DNA of 64,000 bases from Epichloe hybrida (GCA_019022495.1 JAFEKR010000023.1:1-64000); one strand, 5' to 3'. Shown: positions 46,801-60,432, counted from the stretch's first letter. Translations and numbers: made by a program. Notes: generated by a model not told the origin, from the sequence alone.

Positions 46801-49740
46801 ATTTAGATAATTCATAGCTTTAATATTAATCTTAATTAAGGAAGTCCCTATTAAGGCACACTATAGTATTAGGAAGGTTAAAAGGTATTATAGGCTACTC
46901 TAAAGGGCCTATAATATAATTAGGCGTGAATATCCTATAACACCTAAACCTACTACCCTATAAATAGTAATAAAGGCCCTAAATAATACTATAGGCCCTA
47001 ATAGCCTTATTCTAATACTCCTTATCTTTAGAGCTTACTTATATATAATAAATAAGTCCTTACTATTACTTAATATTATATAGTATATAATTATAGTATA
47101 GAAAGCTACTATAGAGATTAAGAGGCTTTATACTATTAGGAAGGTTAATAAGGCCCTTACTAAACATAATAGCCTAAATACCTTAAAGACCCTTAGTTTA
47201 CTACTTAAATTAAAGGTCTAAGTCTAGTAAGAAAGTAAGGGATAAGTAAGCCTATATAAGCTCCTAGTAATAACTAGAGAGAGCTATATACTTAATATAC
47301 TTAGAGGCCTAAAGACCTTTAGGTTAACCTTTATTAGGCCTTACTATAATAATCTTAGTGTAAAGAAAGTAATAAAGCCTAAAGAAAAGAAAAAGGAGGA
47401 AGGGTAAGAGGCCTAAGATAAGAATATAGTGCTAGTAATACTACTAAAGCATAGGTATAAAAGGCCTTAAAAGAACCCCCTTATAATACCTTAAGAAACT
47501 AATACCTTCTTATTAGTAAAAGAATATAGTAACTTAGCCTTTATAATTAAGCTATGTAAGGAAGGAATTATTAAGACCTTAAGCAAACCTTTTAAACTAT
47601 TAATAAAAGCGGGATAATTCAGATAACTTGCTCAAAAACGAAGCACAACGCGATTAACGAATCTGACGACACACAAGCGATCTCATCCCGGGACCATACC
47701 AGTCCAGGGCCGTAACTGCCCTCCCCCTATGCCAATTGAACAAAACCAGGTGCTTAGACTTTACCAGACGTATGAGGCGGAGGCGGGCCAGAGATAGCTG
47801 AAAAGTGGGGCCACGGAAGAGTCAGCGCGAAAGTGAACAAGAAGTGAATTAACGCTACGAATCCAGATTCACTCTACCCTGGCCTAAAGCAGAGAGACTT
47901 GGAACAGACATGTTATCGCACTAGAACAGGACCAGAAAGGGCTCATTCCACACATTTTTCCTTTCTTTTTTCTTTTCAATGGGATAAGGCTAGCGTAAGC
48001 TGGTAATAAACACCCACGACAGGAAACACACCAAGCGGCGCAGACCTGTCACAGGGCCAGCGCCGGCCTATACATAGACGTAAGGGGGTTTTTCTTCCTA
48101 GTATAGGGTTTTCCCTTTTGACTCAGTAGTAGGAGTACTAGTAATAGCCATCTATAGAGCTAGCTAGCGTAAATAATATATATTAATAAAAGCGGAGATT
48201 AATATCCTAATTAAGTAAGGTATATTAAAATTTATTATATTTAATAAAGAGAAGTATAGTAGGATTTGAATCTTTAATTCCTAAATTATTAATAAGATTA
48301 AAGGCAAGATAATAGAACCCTATAAAAAGTCATGCCTCATAATCTAAGGATATAAGAATAAAGGGAAATAGGCTATCCTTATATAGGCCCTAACAATTTA
48401 ATAAGCAAGCTAACGCCTTATTCTCGCGATAGCCCTATTAGCAAGATTAAGGAAATTCCTTATCTAGCTATGTAATATCTATTAGGCATATATATAAGCC
48501 TATATATTACTAGAGCGGCTAATCCTAGCGCGCTTGCTAATTCAGATACGGCACCTTTACCTGCCTAGCATGATTCTAAGGGTTATAAAGCCCTTATATA
48601 AACTTACAGAGGCTAGAATATATTAGTAGGTTACGTATTATAAGTATTATAGAGAGAACCTCTAGATAGAAACCTTTATATATAATCCTTACTTACTTAT
48701 AACTATAAAGGAAAGCCCTAACTTTATATATATTAGAATATAAACTAATAATACCCTTAGCCTATTAGATAAGAAGTTCTCTAAGAAGGAAGAGACTTAA
48801 CTAGTTACTATAGGCTTTAATATAAAGCTAAAGTAATTCCTAACCTAGGATAATCCCCTTATATTTAATAAAGGTATTATTACGCTAGAGAATAATACTA
48901 TTAAGATATAGTAAAAGGGGTAGAGTAATAAGTTAGAATTAGTTTTAATAATTAAATTAAAGCGTAAATACGTTAAGCAAAGGGCCTAAGGCGCTTATAT
49001 TACCTTAATTTGCTAACTAGAAGCTTACTTTAACTTATCTGTTACTATATAGCACTAAGAGCTAACCCTAGAAGATATGAAAGCCCTTAATTACTACTTA
49101 AAGTAATAGATAGATTACCTAGAAAAAGGCCTAATATTTATCCTAATAGACCTTAAGAAGGCAAAGCTCTTTACCTTTGTAAATAAATTATTTACTAATA
49201 ACTAGGACCTATCCTTATAACTAGGGTATATACTTATCCTAGCTAATAAAGACTATACTAATAGTAAATTCATAATTAAAGGTAATATTATGCACTTTAG
49301 CTTAATAAAGAGTAAAAGAGTTATATAAAGCGTGCTTGCCTTAGAGGTTTATAGTATAGTAGCTAGCGTTAATATAGCTTATATAATTATAATAACCTTA
49401 AACCTAGTTACTAACTAACTAAAGCTCTTAAAAATCCTAGATATTATATATATGGATTTATACTCCTTATATAAATGCCTTATTAAACTTAGTATAATAA
49501 AAGAGAAACGCCTAATAATTAATATTATAGCTCTTTAATAGTTATATAAACACTAAGAACTCTATAAGATCTAATAGATTAATAGGGAGGATAACCTAGC
49601 TAATACCTTTATAAAAGCATTACCTAATAAGGCCCTTAAGAGCTTTATCTTAACTAACTAGATAATAATCTAGATAGAGGGATAGGTTACCTATATATAA
49701 CATATATATAGTAAGAGAAAAGGTAATCCTTTAGGAGGGT
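43850..49740 (+). pseudogene. Copia A gag-pol, RIP-degraded
   Basis: The zinc knuckle at 45587-45645 reads CYIYGKEGC-LSKHLEENYK (CYxCGKxGCWSxKH expected, one Cys to Tyr). A protease-like GIIPNIGAIKF follows near 46010. Integrase sequence near 46740-46930 reads LGPLDFVIIDT, then EVPIKAHYSIRKVKRYYR. RNase H near 49440-49680 reads MDLYSLYKCLIKLSIIKEKR (DSxSLYxCLVKL expected), then INxEDNLANTFIKALPNKAL. Most interruptions are TAG/TAA. S1b interrupts the frame upstream of the RT domain at 47613-48180. Confidence 0.88.
47613..48180 (+). mobile_element. S1b: 5'-truncated, unmutated copy of retroposon S1
   Basis: 568 bp flanked by a perfect 15-bp duplication TATTAATAAAAGCGG (47598-47612 and 48181-48195). 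It corresponds to S1a from 26204 to its end, lacking the first 142 bp, and ends AGCGTAAATAATATA. It retains CpA, TpG and CpG throughout (for example GAATCTGACGACACACAAGC), whereas S1a at the same place reads GAATCTAACAACACATAAGC. Removing it with one duplication restores continuous copia pol, as in copia B near 58140-58165. Confidence 0.93.
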
Positions 49741-50157
49741 AGCTATAGGGATAAGATATTAATATAGGGGATATACGCCCCTATAGTTAATATCCCTAGT
49801 GGCTATAGCTATGCTAGCTTACTAGGCCCTCCTAGTGGACTATAGAAATTAGTAATAATATATAGGAGGAGGAAGGTATTATATTAAAGGGGGATAATAT
49901 TATATACGCGCTATAGCGTGGGATATATATTATTTTTAAGGAAAGAAGGGATTTAGAAGGGATTTACTTATTCTTATATAAGCTCATAGGCTAAATAAGA
50001 TTATTATTTCCTTTTTATTAGCTACTATATACTAAGATAAGCTATAAGTTCTTTTCTTTATATCCCTTATTAATTAAGATTATTAATCTGCCTTTCTTTT
50101 TTATTCCTATAATTAATATTACGTGTTAATAATCATATTAAAAGAGAGAGGTTCTAG

Positions 50158-50445
50158 TGTTAAAACAAAGGTAATATTAATCACATGTCATAGCCGTAAT
50201 TACCTAGCAAAAGCTTAGGCCACGCGCGCGCCCTATATGTAACTCATAACCTAGCCTGTTAATTAGCTAGGAAATGTAGGGCTATAAACGCGCGGCCCCC
50301 TTTCCTTCTATTATTATAAATTCTAGCTTTTGACTTCTCTTTTCTACACACATAACGTAGCCTAGAATAGATAAATCGATAATAATACTATTCTTCGGGC
50401 TTATAACCTTATTATATTGAATTCAATACCCTATGAAAACTAACA
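50158..50445 (+). repeat. Copia A 3' LTR
   Basis: 288 bp, TGTTAAAACAAAGG to AAAACTAACA, the same length as the 5' copy and differing mainly by transitions. Confidence 0.93.
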
Positions 50446-50450
50446 AATCC

Positions 50451-53284
50451 CTAGTCTATAATATATAAGGCGTGGAGAAGTAGTTTTACCTAAATTTCTA
50501 CTAGATATATAGTGTGCCCTAGTATTAAAAGAGTTCTCTTACTAAATAGATAATTTACTAGGCATAGTGAATTATATATAGTATACCTCTTTATTTACTA
50601 TATAGTGTTTATAGCTAATACTTCTAGTATATCTATTATAAAATTAAGTAAAATTATGTAAAAAGGTGTTAGCTTTAACTATAATAGTAATAACTTCTTA
50701 GGTAGTTTTAATTAATTAATAGTGTTTTCCTAATATACTATATAGTAAGTAATATACTTACGAATTTACTAGCTTATACGTAAAAAATAAACTAATTATA
50801 ACTTTACTACTATTCTAGTAATTCTAAAATAGTATTAGTTATTATATACTAGATGTAAGATAGATTTAACCTTAGTTATTAGAATATAGAGCTAGAAGAA
50901 TCTATCCCTACTATAGTAGTATAGTAAACTATCTTTATGTAAATCCTATCTATATAAAGGAATTCTTAGTTTAACTCTAGTATCTCTTTCTACTTACCTT
51001 TCCTAATAGGCTTTTATAGCTAAGATAATTTAGCTAAATTTTTAGTCTAGCTAGTACCCTAAGATAATTCTAGCCTTAAGTTTATTATCTATAATTGCTA
51101 TTATAATGTATTTCTCACTTATAAAATACACACTTACCTTTAATTTATTATATTAACTCTTCTACGCTACCTCTCTATAGGTTACTTCCAATAGTAGTCT
51201 AGAGAGTGTATCTAGGATAATATTTAATATTCCTAGTATATACATTACCTTAAGATTAAATTATAATAAATAATTTACAACTTTTACTAGTTTTAGATTA
51301 GCCTTATCTAGATTTATTATTAATAGTAAGGTATATTTAATAATACCCTTAGCTAGAGAATAGTTAGTTAATATATTAACTACTATATTATTAGATTAAA
51401 CTATTTTTTAAAGTTTCCTAATACTCTATATAATTACGGCTATCTCTACTTCTGTTAAACTATACTGTTTCTTAGCGCGTGATGTTACCCTAGAGAGAAA
51501 CAAGATTAGCTAAATCCTATTATTCTTAATATCTTTTCTAGGGATGCTTTAACTATTCTATTTATTTTATAATTAGAAGGTATATAGGCTAAATCCTTCC
51601 TTATATATATTAATTTTAAGGAAAAGCAGTTTCATTAAATTATAGTGCTATAACATCTGTTTCTTACTTAGGAATGTTTTAATATCTTTAAAAGCCTTTT
51701 TCTTATCTACTATTAGCAAAAACATCTTCTATTATGTCTTTTATTTCTGTACTAGTTTTAAAATACTAGTAATTTTCTTATTCTTTTTATAAAACTCCCT
51801 TAATAGCGTAGTCTTTTACTCCTATAATAGTTGAATTTATATATTAAACTATAGGATCCTATTATAGAGGAATCTAGCTATCCTAATAAAGGTTTTAAGG
51901 CTTAATAGATTGCTTAGAAAAATCATTTTTTAAAATACTTTAAGTCTATTATTAGTGTTAGTAATTCTATTACTATTAATAATAAAGCCTAGTAACTAGA
52001 TAGTAGGATAGCTAATAAATAATTTCTTTGCTATAATTATTATCCTATTTTCTTTAAGGATCTTAAGTATAATACTAAGATAATTTAAATAATCCTTAAT
52101 GTTATCCAAAAAAACAATAATATTATTAATATAAACCTAAATAAAGTGCTTATACTTTTAGAAAAGTTAGTCTATAAACCTTTAGGCAAAAGCAAGGGAA
52201 TTTTTAAATCCTATTAGTGCCACATTTAACGCCTTAAGGCCTTAATTTGATATAACTACTATGTGGGCTTAATAGTCCCTCCTAATTAGTAACTAATAGA
52301 AAAATCCTATTCTATTAAAAAGTAAGAAAACCTTCTTACTATATATGTTATTTATAATATTACTTTAGTTTAGTAAAGGGTATATATCTAGCATTACTAT
52401 GTTATTAAATAGCCTTATGTTAATTACTACCCTTTCTTTCTTTTCCTAGCTAGTTTTATGCTATACTATAAACGCTAGGCACGCTATAGCCACTAGTTTA
52501 TCTAAATATAATATCTTGCCCTTTATATATAATTTGTTATATACTTTATTAAGTTTGCTTGCGTCCTAGCCCCCTAATTAGTAAGGCCTAATTAGCCTTA
52601 TTTAATATTACTATCCCTTAATAAGGTTAATTCTCATTTTCTAATCCTTAGGCATAGGCATAATGCCTTTATCTTAATAAACGTTATATTTATCTGTTAA
52701 TTTAATAAACTTACTTACTATATCCTAGTTAATATTAGTAACTTATACTCTAAACTAATTAATAATATATAGGATTTTCTCTAGGCATGAGATTCTATAT
52801 AATAGTACTCCTATGTTAACCTTTTTTAGATTAAACTCATTATTTTCTTTATCTAACTTATTTTTATTCTTATTCTCTTCTCCTATAGTCTCTATAATAT
52901 CCTTGCTAAAATAGGTATAATATATAAAAGGATTATTAACTAGATAATTAGCGTTAACCTTGCTTGCTACTACTAGATATATAACCTTCTAATATTTACT
53001 AATAGTAATAGTTTTGTCTATTAGGTTATACGCTACTATCTATTTCTAGCTAGATCTAGTGATTAATATATTAGGAAAGAACTTTAAATATAATTAAGCA
53101 TAGTATATACTTATCTCTTAGTTTTCCTATGCCTCCTTCTAACTAATTACTATAGTTAACTATATCTTTAGTGGAATTATTACTATATAAGCTATAATAA
53201 CCTATTAGTGTAGAACTTTACTTATTAGTTAGAATATTTTTGCTTCTACTATTATATTATAAACTAACTTAAAAACTACTCTAG
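50451..53284 (-). pseudogene. Gypsy E RT, RNase H and integrase N-terminal part
   Basis: Minus-strand RT is clear at about 52470-52120: VVINIRLFNNIVMLDIYPL, FFYQLLIRRDYQAHIVVIS, GLKALNVALIGFKNSLAF, then VYINNIIVFLDNIKDYL, where INN stands for the VDD catalytic site. This is the Ty3/gypsy branch with GxxxFNVAVMGFKNSPAxxQ. To the right (to 53284) is the protease-RT linker, and to the left RNase H and integrase. Bounded by the copia A and B insertions. Confidence 0.85.
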
Positions 53285-53289
53285 GATAT

Positions 53290-53596
53290 TGTTAGAACAA
53301 AGGTGATATCAATCGCGCGTCGCAGCCGCAATTACCTAGCAGAAGCTTAGGCCGCGCGCGAACCCCACACGTAACCTATAACCTAGCATGTTAATTAGCT
53401 AGGAAATGTGGGGACACAAACGCATAACCCCTTTTCCCTTTATATATTATAACTTCTAGCTTTTTACCTCTCTTTTCCTATAACTTAATTAATTATAATA
53501 ACAGATAACATAGCCTAGAATAGATAATTAATAATAATACTATTCTTTAGGCTTACAACTGTATTACATTAAATTTAATACCCTATGAATCTAACA
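53290..53596 (+). repeat. Copia B 5' LTR
   Basis: 307 bp, TGTTAGAACAAAGG to GAATCTAACA, next to the GATAT duplication. Confidence 0.93.
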
Positions 53597-53979
53597 CTAA
53601 TTAGTAGTTACCTTTATAGATAACCACGTAGTCTTTAAACACCGTAGATTAGCAAGGTTAATTAGAAGAGGTAGCTTATCTAATAATGACTTACCCTATG
53701 TAATAGGAGGGCTATGTTTAATAATAAGTTATACTAACGGAAAGGTATAATATAGCTCTCTTCTTACTTTAGTATTAATATCTATATCTATACGGACTCC
53801 GAAATAACAAAGAAAGGTTTAATACTAGTAGCTAAGCTATCCCCTTATCTTTCTTTATTATGCGTTTTATTATATATTTAAAGTTAACTGCCTTACCTTA
53901 TAATTCTTTACATCCAAAACACGTTATATAATTATAGTTATACCCCTTTTCTCCTTATATTATAAGATTTACCTCCCTT

Positions 53980-56900
53980 AATTAATTAGAATATTAGATA
54001 TAGCTAGACTATCTAGGACCTCTAGTTAATTTAAAGTTCCTAGCAAGACTAATAGCTATAATGATGCTATGGAAGGTATTAAAATAGGAGATAGTAATAA
54101 ATACCTTAATAAAGGAAAAACCCCTATTTACACTAACCTATACCCCTATATCTCTGTAAGGCTTTAATAATATATTATAGAAGAATTACTCTAATAAATA
54201 GGAAGTTCTAAATATAAAGAGATAATAATACCTAAGGAAATAAGTCTTTATATCCTTATAAAGACTAAATAATATAAGGAGCAAGGGTTATTTAGAAGAA
54301 CACTATTCTCTGAATTTAGTAATAACTTCTATAAATCGTTAAGGGATAAGTTTGCGAAAGGGAGAGACCTTTTATAGAATGGACTTTAAGACTATCTTCT
54401 TTATAATAGAGTGTATAGGTCGCAGAGGAAGGGGGAATCACGTCAATTTATGCTGTGAGTAAAACTCGAATGGATTTGAGTTTGACTGCGGTCGCGAATT
54501 ATGACTGTATCTTGCGCAATCGCAGCCATAAAGTTTGTCGTAAACTTTGTATTAACTTTTCAGCCCCTAAATTTGTGGCTTAAAGCTTGTTCCTTTTATG
54601 TTTTACCTAACACTATGGTGATTATTGAATTTGGTTGTTACATGTGGCACTAGCTGGGTATTGCTAGTAATTTTTTTGGTTCCTTGAAAATTAGATGCAT
54701 TGGCCACAGCCAATGACCCCAAAAAAAATTAAAAATCAATAATAGAGTGTATATAACTATTAGAAGAGGCACTAAGATAGTAAATAACCTTAAAGAAGCA
54801 GTAAACTAAGAAGAATTTAGATTTTAGACTCTTAAAGAAATTAAAGAGGCTAGGAAGAAGTACATAGGCTTCTAAAAGAACCTATAGAATAAAGAGTTTT
54901 TCTATAATTTACTAGATAATAGTGATGTTAGAACTAGGCAACCTACCCTGTCACCCTGTTTATTAGTATAATTACTATTAAAAGAATTAACAAGCTAGAC
55001 TCCCTTAGGAAGACTAAGTTAATCCCCTCTAGGAAGGCCTAGCTAATCTCCCCTAGGAAGGATAATTAACCTAGAGTTAAGACTACCTAAGGATACCATT
55101 CGTAAGCATCTGCGGGTAACTCCCCTGCCTATACCTTTACTAGAGGTAAGTTAGTAGTATTACCCTAGTAATACTACTAATAATACCCCTAAGTAGGAGA
55201 GTTACTAATAGAGGTAACCTATGCTATCTAGGGCTAGTAGTGCCCTTATTAGTATAGCTTAAAGAGCTATAATTCCTCCTTCCTAATATAAGGAAGAGGA
55301 GGATTAGAGGGAATAATAAGCCCTAAGGGTGCTGCTTATAAAGCTACCCTCTTACTTCCTAAAGACCTTACTACCCCTTTTATAAATATAAAGGGAAACA
55401 CCTAGAGGACCCCTATAGACCTAGAGACCTTTGCTAAAGTAAATTATTAACCTATCTAAGGTATACCTTAAAGAATAACTCTATAGCGCTAATAACTATA
55501 ATGTCCTTAAATTAAAGCTTTAAACATTCCGTAGAAAGTGTGAGTTACTTAATATCTAGCCTAAATAAGCTAGTTATACTTTTAAGGTTATGCTTAAAGG
55601 TAAAGCACTATAATACTATGTAAACTACCTCTTTAAACCTAGATAACTATAAGATCTCCTTATGCTTATTAGCTATATAAGAGAATAATTTAAAACTAAG
55701 GATATATAGTAAAGATATTTGCTAGAGTGAAATAACACTTCCCTATAAGAAATGATAACTAATAACCTAAGTAAGTTAATAATTAAATACTTTAATAAAC
55801 TTACAGAAAGACTAGCTATCTTATAATAAGTAGTGCCTGAAGTGGGCTAAACTAAAAGGGCACTCTAGAATTAACTTATTAGAGCCTATTATAGTATTCT
55901 AGAGTGTAGAGAAGTGATTATAGATTTACTAGATAGACTATAAGAGTTTTATAAATGGATTAGAATAACCCTTTGTCTTATTAAGGAAGAGAAGAAGAAC
56001 TATTAATAGTTCCTAACTAAAGCTATAACCCTAGAGTAATTCTAGACTAACTAAAGATATAATAGGAAGGGAAAAGAGACCTAATACCCCTTAAAACCAT
56101 AAGGAAGAGAAGGTACTTCTTATATAAAGAAGTGCTATATATATAGCAAGGAAGGATGCTAGTTATCTAAGCACCCTAAAGAGGACTATAAGAAGGTGTT
56201 TTAACGCTTTAAGAACCACTACCTTACGGATCTGACTAATAACTTATATTATTTATTTCTCACTTAGTATAAGGGAGAACATGAGTCCTAACCCCTTATT
56301 AATAACAAAATTGCTTAATATATGAAGAGTATTGGATTTAATGATAGCCCTAATAATATAGATAGGCTAGTACTTATAAGCTTCTTCACATATAGAACTT
56401 ATATTAATAGCGAGAAAATGGTTTAATTCCTAATAAGGTAAGTAGTGTATTATAGCCTAAGCAAAGAAAACCCCTTTTAGCAGGAACTTATAAATAAAGC
56501 CCTAGTAATGTTTATATTAGAAGATTACTATTCCTGTGTGACATTCTAAGGGATTATGCCTAATACAGGAGCCATAAAGTTCTTTACAGCAGGGCACCCT
56601 TAATTTCTTGCTTTATAATATTAGATGCCTACATTACAGCTTAATAGATTAACAGAGAAGAAAGCATTAGTAAGATTTAGCGTAGGAGACCTAATTATTA
56701 CGCTTAGATTAGCTAATGTGCCTACTCCCTTTAGAAACATCCTCTTTTAGGTTATCCTTATAAATACCCTATTCCTCTTATCCCTTAATAATATAGACTA
56801 TCTAAAGATTAACTTTAATATCTTTAAGAACACACTATAATAAGGAAACATTAAAGTCCCTGTTATACGCAAATAGGGCTATGCCTAGATGCTTCTTATA

Positions 56901-59690
56901 TAGAAAAAAGAAGTAGTTACTTAGAGCTACCTTATAGAAGGTAAGCTATAGCAATTATATTGCCGCTTTAGGCATTTATTAATCTAACGTCTATATAAGG
57001 TTCTCTGTAGATTAAGGTATAATATTAATATTAAAGCTATTAGGGAGCTAATAAGAATTTGCTACTAATGCTAAATACACGTAAATAGCCCTAATTACTT
57101 TAAGTTTACCCTTAAGAATAAGTATAGCTTTAATTATAAAGTAATAGTAAATATCTTTTACCTAGATAGTAACTGCCCTATACTTTACGCTATAGATATA
57201 GCTATAGTGTTTAACATAGTGAAATTCCTTAATAATATCTCTGCAAAAACAACCTAGGAAGCCCTCTAAATATACTAGATTAATGCTTACCTAGGCCCCC
57301 TAGACTTTATTATTATAGACACTAGAATAAACTTTTATAGTAATGAATTTAGATAATTTATAGCTTTAATATTAATTTTAATTAAGGAAGTCCCTATTAA
57401 GGCACACTATAGTATAGGGAAGGTTAAAAGGTATTATAGGCTGCTCTAAAGAGCCTATAATATAATTAGACGCAAATGCCCTATAATGCCAGAACCTATT
57501 ACCCTTTAAATAGTAATTAGGCCCTAAATAACACTATAGGCCCTAATAGTCTTATCCTAACCCTCCTTATCTTTAGAGCTTACTTATGTATAATAAGTAA
57601 GTCCTTACTATTACCTAATATTACATAGTATGTAATTATAGTATAGAAGGCTACTAAAGAGATTAAGAGACTTCACGCTATCTAGAAGGTTAATAAGGCC
57701 CTTGCTAAACGCAATAGCCTAGACACCTTAAAGACCCTTAGCCTACCACTTAGATTAAAGGTTAAGGTCTAGTAAGAAGGCAAGGGATAGGTAAGTCTAT
57801 ATAAGCTACTAATAATTACTAAAGAGAGCTATATACTTAACATACCTAAAGGCCTAAAGACCTTTAGGTTAATATCTATTAAGCCTTACTATAATAATCC
57901 TAATGCGGAGAAAATAATAAAGCCTAGCAAAGAGAAAGAAGAGAAAGGGTAAGAGGCTTGTAATAAGAATATAGTGCTACTAATACTATTAAAGCAAGGA
58001 CACGGAAGGCTATGAAAGAACCCTCCTATAATGCCTTAAGGTACTAATACCTTCCTATTAGCAAAAGAATATAGTAACCTAGCTCTTGTAATTAAGCTAT
58101 GTAAGGAAGGAATTATTAAGACCTTAGGCAAACTATTTAAGCTATTAATAAAAGCAGAGATTAACGCTCTAATTAAGTAAGGTGTGTTTAAATTTATTAT
58201 GTTTAACAAGGAAGAATATAGTGGGATTCAAATCTTTAATTCCCGAATCATTAATGAGATTAAAGGTAAGATAACAAAACCCTACAAAAAGTTACGCCTT
58301 GTGATCTAAGGGTGTAAGGATAAAGGGAAATAGGCTATTCTTACATAAGCCCTAACGATTTAACGCGTAAGCTAACGTCTTATTCTCGTAATAGCCCTAT
58401 TAGCAAGATTAAGGAAATTCCTTATCTAGCTAAGAGATATCTATTAGGCTTATATATAGGCCTGTATATTACTAGAGTAACTAATCCTAGCACGCTTACT
58501 AATTCACATACGGCACCTTTACCTGCCTAGCATAATTATAAGGGTTATTAAACCTCTCTATAGGCTTGTAAAAGTAGGAACGCACTAGTAGGTTACGTAT
58601 TATAAGCATTATAAAGAGAACCTCTAGATAGAAACCTCTATATATAATCCCTACCTGCTTATGACTATAAAGGAAAGCCCTAACTTTACTTACGTTAGAA
58701 TATAGACTAATAACATAATCAGCCCCTTAGATAAGAAGTTCTCTAAGAAGGAAGAGACCTAGCTTATTATAGTAGGCTTTAACGTAAAGCTAAAGCAGTT
58801 TCTAACCTAGGATAGTCCTCTTACGTTTAATAGTAGTATTATTACGCTAGAGAATAATACTATTAAGATCTAGTAGAAGGGGCAAAGCGATAAGTTAGAG
58901 TTAGTCCCTATAACTAATTTAAAGCGTAAGTATATTAAGCAGAGGGCCTAAGGTGCTTATATTGCTTTAATCTGCTAACTAGAGGCTTGCTTTAACTTAT
59001 TTATTACTATATAACACTAGGAGCTAACCCTAGAGGACGTAAAAGCCCTTAATTACTGCCTAAAGTAGTAAATAGATTACCTAGAGAGAGGTCTAATGTT
59101 TATCCTAATTAACCTTAAGAAGGCAAAGCTCTTTGCCTTTGTAAATAAATCCTTTACTAATAACTAGGACCTATCCTTATAACTAGGATATATACTTATC
59201 TTAGCGAATAAAGACTACACTAACAGTAAATTCATAATTAAAGGTAATATTATATACTTTAGCTTAATAAAGAGTAAGAGAGTTACGTAAAGTGTGCTTA
59301 CCTTAGAAGTCTATAGCATAGTAGCTAGTGTTAATATAGCTTACATAATTATAACCACCCTAAACTTAGTTACTAACTAACTAAAGCTCCTAAAGATCCT
59401 AGTTATTATATATATGGATTTATACTCCTTATATAAGTGCCTTATTAAGCTTAGTATAATAAAGGAGAAATATCTAATAATTAATATTATAGCCCTTTAA
59501 TAGTTATATAAACGCTAAGAACTTTGTAAGATCTAATAGATTAATAGAGAGAATAACCTAGCTAATGCTTTTATAAAGGCATTACCTAATAAGGCCCTTA
59601 AGAGCTTTATCTTAACTAACTAGATAACTATCTAGATAGAGGGATAGGTTACCTACGCGTAACACACATGTAGTAAGAGGAAAAGTAATC
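53980..59690 (+). pseudogene. Copia B gag-pol, RIP-degraded
   Basis: Collinear with copia A. The zinc knuckle starts at 56133 and reads CYIYSKEGC-LSKHPKEDYK. Integrase sequence is near 57290-57480. RNase H is near 59400-59640 (MDLYSLYKCLIKLSIIKEKY). Breaks are mainly TAG/TAA. The S2 element interrupts gag at 54418-54738. No functional product is possible. Confidence 0.87.
54418..54738 (+). mobile_element. S2: 321-bp unmutated retroposon in copia B gag
   Basis: Flanked by a 15-bp duplication ATAATAGAGTGTATA (54403-54417 and 54739-54753). The effective duplication may be 12 bp if the tail ends in ATA. It starts GGTCGCAGAGGAAGGGGG and ends in an A-rich tail. Near the 3' end it has TAATTTTTTTGG followed by a 7-bp-stem hairpin CATTGGC-CACA-GCCAATG. 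No open frame was found. CpA/TpG/CpG are retained while the surrounding gag is mutated, so it is a recent insertion. The last 69 bp are shared with 35489-35557 but the body is not, suggesting a common LINE-recognised tail. The body may be a retroposed cellular RNA; I do not recognise it. Confidence 0.85.
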
Positions 59691-60120
59691 CTCTAGGAGG
59701 GTAGCTATAGGGATAAAATAGTAATATACGGGGGATTTACGCCCCTGTAGTTAATATCCCTAGCAGCCATAACTACACTAGCTTACTAGGCCCTCCTAGT
59801 AGACTATAGAAATTAATAGTGGTGTGTAGGAGAATAAAGGTGTTACTAAGGAGGAGGAAGATGTTATATACGCGCTATAGGGTGGTATATATGTTGTTTT
59901 AAGGAAAAGAAAGGATTTAGAAGGACTTACTTATCCTTATATAGGCTTACAGGCTAAGCGAGATTATTATTTCCCTTTTATTAGTAACTATATGCCTAGA
60001 TAGGCTATGAGTTCTTTTCCTTATATCCCTTATTAATTATATTCTTAATCTATCTTTCCTTTTTTATTTCTGTAATTAATATTACGTGTTAATAATTATA
60101 TTAAAAGAGAGAAGTTCTAG

Positions 60121-60427
60121 TGTTAGAACAAAGGTAATATTAATTGCGCGTTGTAGCCGTAATTACCTAGCAGAAGCTTAGGCCGCGCGCGGACCCCACA
60201 CGTAACCTATAACCTAGCATGTTAATTAGCTAGGAAATGTAGGGACATAAACGCGCAACCCCTTTTCCCTTTATATATTATAACTTCTAGCTTTTTACCT
60301 CTCTTTTCCTATAACTTAATTAATCATAATAATAGATAACGTAGCCTAGAATAGATAATCGATAACGATACTATTCTTCGGGCTCACGACTGTATTACAT
60401 TGAATTCAATACCCTGTGAATCTAACA
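60121..60427 (+). repeat. Copia B 3' LTR
   Basis: 307 bp, the same length as the 5' LTR. It differs by scattered transitions in both directions and is preceded by the purine tract AAAAGAGAGAAG. Confidence 0.93.
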
Positions 60428-60432
60428 GATAT

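Larger units (their letters stand above)
43141..50445 (+). mobile_element. Complete Ty1/copia element A
   Basis: 7305 bp with 288-bp LTRs (43141-43428 and 50158-50445) starting TGTT and ending TAACA. It is flanked by a perfect 5-bp duplication AATCC (43136-43140 and 50446-50450). A purine-rich tract AAAAGAGAGAGG lies just before the 3' LTR. Internal order is gag with zinc knuckle, protease, integrase, RT and RNase H, the copia order. It contains the 568-bp S1b insertion. It lies in the integrase gene of gypsy E, in the opposite orientation. Confidence 0.95.
53290..60427 (+). mobile_element. Complete Ty1/copia element B
   Basis: 7138 bp with 307-bp LTRs (53290-53596 and 60121-60427), TGTTAGAACAAAGG to GAATCTAACA. 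It is flanked by a perfect 5-bp duplication GATAT (53285-53289 and 60428-60432). The LTRs are related to those of copia A but carry an extra stretch (CTATAACTTAATTAAT). The internal region is collinear with copia A without S1b and contains the 321-bp S2 insertion in gag. It sits between the protease and RT domains of gypsy E, in the opposite orientation. Confidence 0.95.

Noticed and set aside
54671..54712. TAATTTTTTTGG plus hairpin as an snRNA Sm site and 3' stem
   Set aside because: The rest of S2 does not match U1, U2, U4, U5 or U6 hallmarks that I know, so a named snRNA origin is not supported.
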